NCBI GenBank assembly: GCA_024229515.1
Contig: JAAESI010000072.1
Coordinates: forward strand, 49,734-113,733
Direction: 5' to 3'
DNA from: Pseudomonadota bacterium
GTDB lineage: Bacteria; Myxococcota_A; UBA796; UBA9615
Length of the DNA: 64,000 nt
Position numbers and translations under genes: made by a program. Below, piece by piece: positions 61,309 to 64,000 of this stretch (position 1 is its first letter; every line of letters begins with the position of its first letter). Under the pieces are notes generated by a model. The model did no database searches, was not told the DNA's origin, and saw only the letters and a list, made by a program, of their open reading frames with translations.

Positions 61309-62763
61309 ATGGACGCACGCCCCCTCTTGCTCGCTTCGCTCCTGCTCGCCATGGGCTGCACCGTCACCCCCGCTGTCGATGACGATGACGACGACACCGA
61401 AGCCCCCGCCGTCCCCGGCGAGGCGTGCGCGGACGACGACGAGGACCTCGTGCGCCCCGACGGGTGGGGGGCCGAGTCCCACTGCCAGGGCGCCGACGCC
61501 AACTACGACCTGCTGTTCGACGACACGGTCGTGCGCCGCATCGACATCACGATGACCGCGGCCAACTACGAGGCGGGCCTGGACGATCGCGAGGACCTGC
61601 TCGGCGGAGGCGGGGGCCCGGGCGGCGGAGGCGACCTGGACACCGAGCCGATGTGGGTGCCCGTCACGATCGCCCTGGACGGCGTCCAGTGGTGGGAAGT
61701 GGGCATGCGCTACAAGGGCAACTCGTCGCTCCGCTCGGCCTACAACTCGGGCGTGCTCAAGGTCCCGTTCCGCCTCAACTTCGACAAGTACGAGGACGAC
61801 TACCCGGACCTGGCGAACCAGCGGTTCCACGGCTTCAAGAAGATGACCTTCTCCAGCGGGTTCAAGGACGACAGCCTCATCCGCGACAAGCTCGGCGCCG
61901 ACCTCTTCCGCGCCGCCGGGATCCCCGCCGCCCGCGGCTCCTTCGTCCGCGTCTACCTCGACCACGGCGCCGGCCCCGTCTACATGGGCCTCTACACGAT
62001 GATCGAGGACCCCTCGAACAAGATGCTCGACAGCCAGTTCGATGACGACGGCGGCAACCTCTACAAGCCCGACGGCGACGGTGCGGCCCTGACCACGTTC
62101 GTCGAAGGCGACATGCACAAGAAGACCTTCGAGGAGGAGGCCGACTTCTCCGACGTGCAGGCCCTCATCGACGTGCTCAACGGCGACCGCAGCGACGCCG
62201 AAGCGTGGCGCACCGACCTGGAAGCGATCTTCGACGTCGGCGGCTTCCTCCGGCTGCTCGCGGTCAACCAGACGTTGGTCAACTGGGACTCCTACGGCTG
62301 GATGACCCACAACTACTACCTGTACGCCGACCCCTCGGACGACGGCCGCATCGTGTGGTTCCCCTGGGATCTGAACGAGTGCCTGCTGATTCCGGGCGGC
62401 ATCCCCGGGGGACCCGGCGGCGGAGGCAGCAGCGACGACCCGGAGTCCGTGCTCCTGGAGGGGACGGGCGACGGCTGGCCGATGATTCGGTACCTGCTGG
62501 ACGACCCCATCTACGCCGCCGAGTACCGCGACCAGCTCGCCAATGTGCTGGCCGGCCCCCTGGCCGTCGATTCCGTCACCGCCTTGATGAGCGACTACCA
62601 CGTGCTGATCGAGCCCTACGTGGTCGGCGATGACGGCGAAGCGGCGCCCTACACGAACCTCGCCAGCGACAGCTCCTTCACCGGTGCGCTGGACGGAAAC
62701 CAGGGCCTGCTCGCGCACATCGAAGACCGCCACGACGCGGTGAACGACGCCCTCGGTCTGTGA
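61309..62763 (+). CDS. CotH-family lipoprotein
   Basis: 484 residues. Lipobox LAMGC (~17), then a TPAVDDDDDDTEAP spacer. CotH domains are secreted protein-kinase-like folds; spore-coat CotH phosphorylates coat proteins, while most members are unstudied. Matching parts: VTIALDGVQWWEVGMRYKGN (~125, the first strand pair), KMTFSSGFKDDSLIRDKLG (~185), FVRVYLDHGAGPVYMGLYTM (~210, with the usual GLY), and INWDS-type motif LVNWDSYGWMTHNYYLYAD (~325) followed by WFPWDLNE (~350), which contains the Asp expected at the metal site. A Gly-rich insert lies at ~105 and another at ~365. It is likely outer-membrane exposed, with a possible kinase role. Confidence 0.88.
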   Translation: MDARPLLLASLLLAMGCTVTPAVDDDDDDTEAPAVPGEACADDDEDLVRPDGWGAESHCQGADANYDLLFDDTVVRRIDITMTAANYEAGLDDREDLLGGGGGPGGGGDLDTEPMWVPVTIALDGVQWWEVGMRYKGNSSLRSAYNSGVLKVPFRLNFDKYEDDYPDLANQRFHGFKKMTFSSGFKDDSLIRDKLGADLFRAAGIPAARGSFVRVYLDHGAGPVYMGLYTMIEDPSNKMLDSQFDDDGGNLYKPDGDGAALTTFVEGDMHKKTFEEEADFSDVQALIDVLNGDRSDAEAWRTDLEAIFDVGGFLRLLAVNQTLVNWDSYGWMTHNYYLYADPSDDGRIVWFPWDLNECLLIPGGIPGGPGGGGSSDDPESVLLEGTGDGWPMIRYLLDDPIYAAEYRDQLANVLAGPLAVDSVTALMSDYHVLIEPYVVGDDGEAAPYTNLASDSSFTGALDGNQGLLAHIEDRHDAVNDALGL

Positions 62764-62779
62764 GCCTCCACCGCTGAGG

Positions 62780-62785
62780 TACCCT
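62780..62785 (+). promoter_or_regulatory. -10-like hexamer TACCCT, leaderless start
   Basis: TACCCT ends 7 bases before the GTG at 62793, with no Shine-Dalgarno in between. Confidence 0.45.
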
Positions 62786-62792
62786 CGCGGCC

Positions 62793-63653
62793 GTGCCGCG
62801 TCCCTCCGAACGACAGCTCCGCGACGAGCTGATCAAGTTCAGCCACCTCACGTACGAGCGCCACCTGCTCGTGGCGATGGACGGCAACCTCTCGGTCCGG
62901 CTGTCGGACGACCTCATCCTCTGCACCCAGGCGGGCTGCCACAAAGGGCTGCTGACGGACGACCAGATCGTCGTCATCGACATGAGCGGCACCAAGGTCC
63001 GCGGCAAGGGCGAGCCGACCTCCGAGATGGCGATGCACCTGGCCTGCTACCGGCGGCGCGACGACATCGAAGCGGTGGTCCACGCCCACCCCCCGACCTG
63101 CATCGCCTTCACCGTCGCGGGCGTGTCGATGGCCCGCTGCGTGCTCCCCGAGGTCGTGCTCACGCTGGGGTCGATCCCGACGCTTCAGTACGAGACCACC
63201 GGCACCCACTCCCTCGCCGATCTGGTCGGCGGAGCGATGGAGATGAACGACGGCGTGATGATGGACCGCCACGGCGCCGTCTGCGTCGGCAGCTCCCTGC
63301 TGGACGCCTTCTGCAAGCTCGAAACGATGGAGCACACCGCCAAGATCATGCGCGACGCGCGCGGCCTCGGCGGCCTGCAAGAGCTCCCCGCGGACGAGGC
63401 CGTCAAGCTCCGCAGCATGGGGCTGAAGCGCTACGGCGGCCCCCCCGACGCGGTGGCGATGGCCGATGAGCCGGGCGCCGACCTCCCGGATGTCTGCCTC
63501 GGCTGCTCCGGCTGCGGCCACCCCACCGAGGAGGGGATCGGCCCCCGGGTCGCTTTCAGCATGGCGCGGCTGACCAACACGTCGGTGCTTCCGCAGACGC
63601 AGAGCCAGCTGGAGCGTGAGGTCCGCAAGGCCATCGCGGAGCACCTGACCTAG
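62793..63653 (+). CDS. Class II aldolase/adducin-family protein with Cys-rich C-terminal extension
   Basis: 286 residues from a GTG. The class II aldolase fold covers ~1-215: DGNLSVRLSDD (~30), TKVRGKGEPTSEMAMHLACY (~70, the catalytic Glu), VVHAHPPTCIAFTVAG (~92, two zinc His) and MDRHGAVCVGSSL (~155, third His). Family enzymes cleave or epimerise sugar phosphates such as fuculose-1-P or ribulose-5-P; no pathway partner is nearby. The last ~70 residues add VCLGCSGCGHP (~232), a CxxCxxC cluster that could hold zinc or an iron-sulphur centre and is not part of the basic fold. Confidence 0.88.
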   Translation: MPRPSERQLRDELIKFSHLTYERHLLVAMDGNLSVRLSDDLILCTQAGCHKGLLTDDQIVVIDMSGTKVRGKGEPTSEMAMHLACYRRRDDIEAVVHAHPPTCIAFTVAGVSMARCVLPEVVLTLGSIPTLQYETTGTHSLADLVGGAMEMNDGVMMDRHGAVCVGSSLLDAFCKLETMEHTAKIMRDARGLGGLQELPADEAVKLRSMGLKRYGGPPDAVAMADEPGADLPDVCLGCSGCGHPTEEGIGPRVAFSMARLTNTSVLPQTQSQLEREVRKAIAEHLT

Positions 63654-63674
63654 TAGGTTCCCCGAGGCCAATGG

Positions 63675-63680
63675 TAGGGT
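63675..63680 (+). promoter_or_regulatory. -10-like hexamer TAGGGT
   Basis: TAGGGT lies 34 bases before the GTG at 63715, leaving room for a normal leader with the GGGGGAG ribosome site. Confidence 0.35.
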
Positions 63681-63714
63681 CGGCTTCGCTGGTGGGCGAG
63701 CTTGGGGGAGCCGA

Positions 63715-63888
63715 GTGAGTGGAGTCCTGCCACACGACGGGATCGTCGTACAAGAGGTCGAAGCGGGGGTCGCCGCGGCCCTCGGGGCGGACAACCTCGT
63801 CACAGCGTTGGATGAAATCGCCAGCCAACTCCGGGCCCTCGTCGGGGCCCACCAAAGCGCGGCGTTGGTGCATGGCTCGGCGTCTTGA
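63715..63888 (+). CDS. Small hypothetical protein (57 residues)
   Basis: GTG at 63715 with GGGGGAG 5 bases upstream and a TGA at 63886-63888. The product is acidic and helical (EVEAGVAAALGADNLVTALD, EIASQLRALVGAHQS), with no Cys, signal or membrane segment. The heptad-like Ala/Leu spacing suggests a helical oligomer or adaptor. Family not recognised. Codon usage follows the GC-rich third-position pattern of the neighbours, which supports translation. Confidence 0.55.
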   Translation: MSGVLPHDGIVVQEVEAGVAAALGADNLVTALDEIASQLRALVGAHQSAALVHGSAS

Positions 63889-63948
63889 CCTGATGGGCCT
63901 GCTCGGCCCACGGTGCTCCTCGAGGATCAGCCTCCGGAGACGACCAAG

Positions 63949-64000
63949 ATGGCCGCGCGTACAAAGAGCAAGGTGACGCTGAAGTTCAAGACGAAGTACC
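63949..64000 (+). CDS. N-terminus of a protein running off the window
   Basis: ATG at 63949 with an open frame to the window edge (basic start MAARTKSKVTLKFKTKY). Too short to assign; a weak GGAG lies about 10 bases upstream. Confidence 0.4.
   Translation, partial: MAARTKSKVTLKFKTKY

Overview
The window is about 64 kb of very GC-rich, tightly packed bacterial DNA. I read it as a member of the Myxococcota or a close relative, probably from an uncultured or metagenomic source. The evidence is the number of eukaryotic-like Ser/Thr kinases, kinase/ATPase/TPR regulators with HRD-(I/V)-(S/T)-P type catalytic loops, MopE-type metal-binding repeats, MYXO-CTERM-like C-termini (Cys, hydrophobic helix, Arg cluster), and poly-aspartate linkers (DDDDAT, DDDDSA, DDDDTV) in secreted proteins. 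I found no rRNA, tRNA, CRISPR array, transposase or phage gene.

Layout. 1-9.5 kb (+): two pre-peptidase-C-domain surface proteins, a Ser/Thr kinase lacking its catalytic loop, an acyl-CoA dehydrogenase coupled to a lipoprotein, and two large surface proteins combining metal-binding repeats with a P domain. 9.5-13.9 kb (+): a tyrosine-phosphatase-like enzyme plus ketosamine-3-kinase pair (deglycation), a frameshifted kinase, and a transmembrane pseudokinase with a PEGA domain. 13.9-26.2 kb (-): an overlapping six-gene run of TPR protein, small exported protein, response-regulator/wHTH/ATPase/TPR regulator (frameshifted here), PknK-like kinase-ATPase-TPR protein and a very large beta-helix surface protein fused to an OmpA-like porin. 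26.2-33 kb: degenerate GGDEF protein, lipoproteins, a GspE/PilB-type ATPase, an M1 aminopeptidase with HEAT repeats and a PEGA protein. 33-42.3 kb (-): hybrid sensor kinase, SLC13-type transporter, two glucose/sorbosone dehydrogenase lipoproteins flanking an HNH nuclease, and an AAA+ ATPase. 42.3-52.5 kb: a broken lipase gene joined to the tail of an acyl-CoA dehydrogenase, a HEAT-repeat protein, a thrombospondin-type-3 repeat protein with a partner lipoprotein, and a second kinase plus wHTH-ATPase-TPR pair. 52.5-63.9 kb: two hydrolases, a 1.1 kb repeat-rich island holding an FG-GAP fragment, fhs, hutF, an RNA methyltransferase-like gene, htpG, a CotH lipoprotein and a class II aldolase-like enzyme.

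How genes work together. HutF (56992-58467), the N-formylglutamate amidohydrolase (53384-54226) and formate-THF ligase (55353-56987) form a coherent end of histidine breakdown, with the released formate captured on folate. The 13.9-26.2 kb operon looks like a sensing-to-surface unit that couples kinase and STAND-type signalling to one giant cell-surface protein.

Two features run through the window. Many first-in-operon genes have a -10-like hexamer only 5-7 nt before the start codon and often no Shine-Dalgarno, which suggests widespread leaderless transcription. Poly-Asp tracts sit next to the membrane anchor whether the anchor is an N-terminal lipobox or a C-terminal helix. Several genes carry one-base breaks in homopolymers (near 11471, 11551, 22578 and 23270) and one gene junction is chimeric (42990), so base-level or assembly errors must be weighed against real gene decay.
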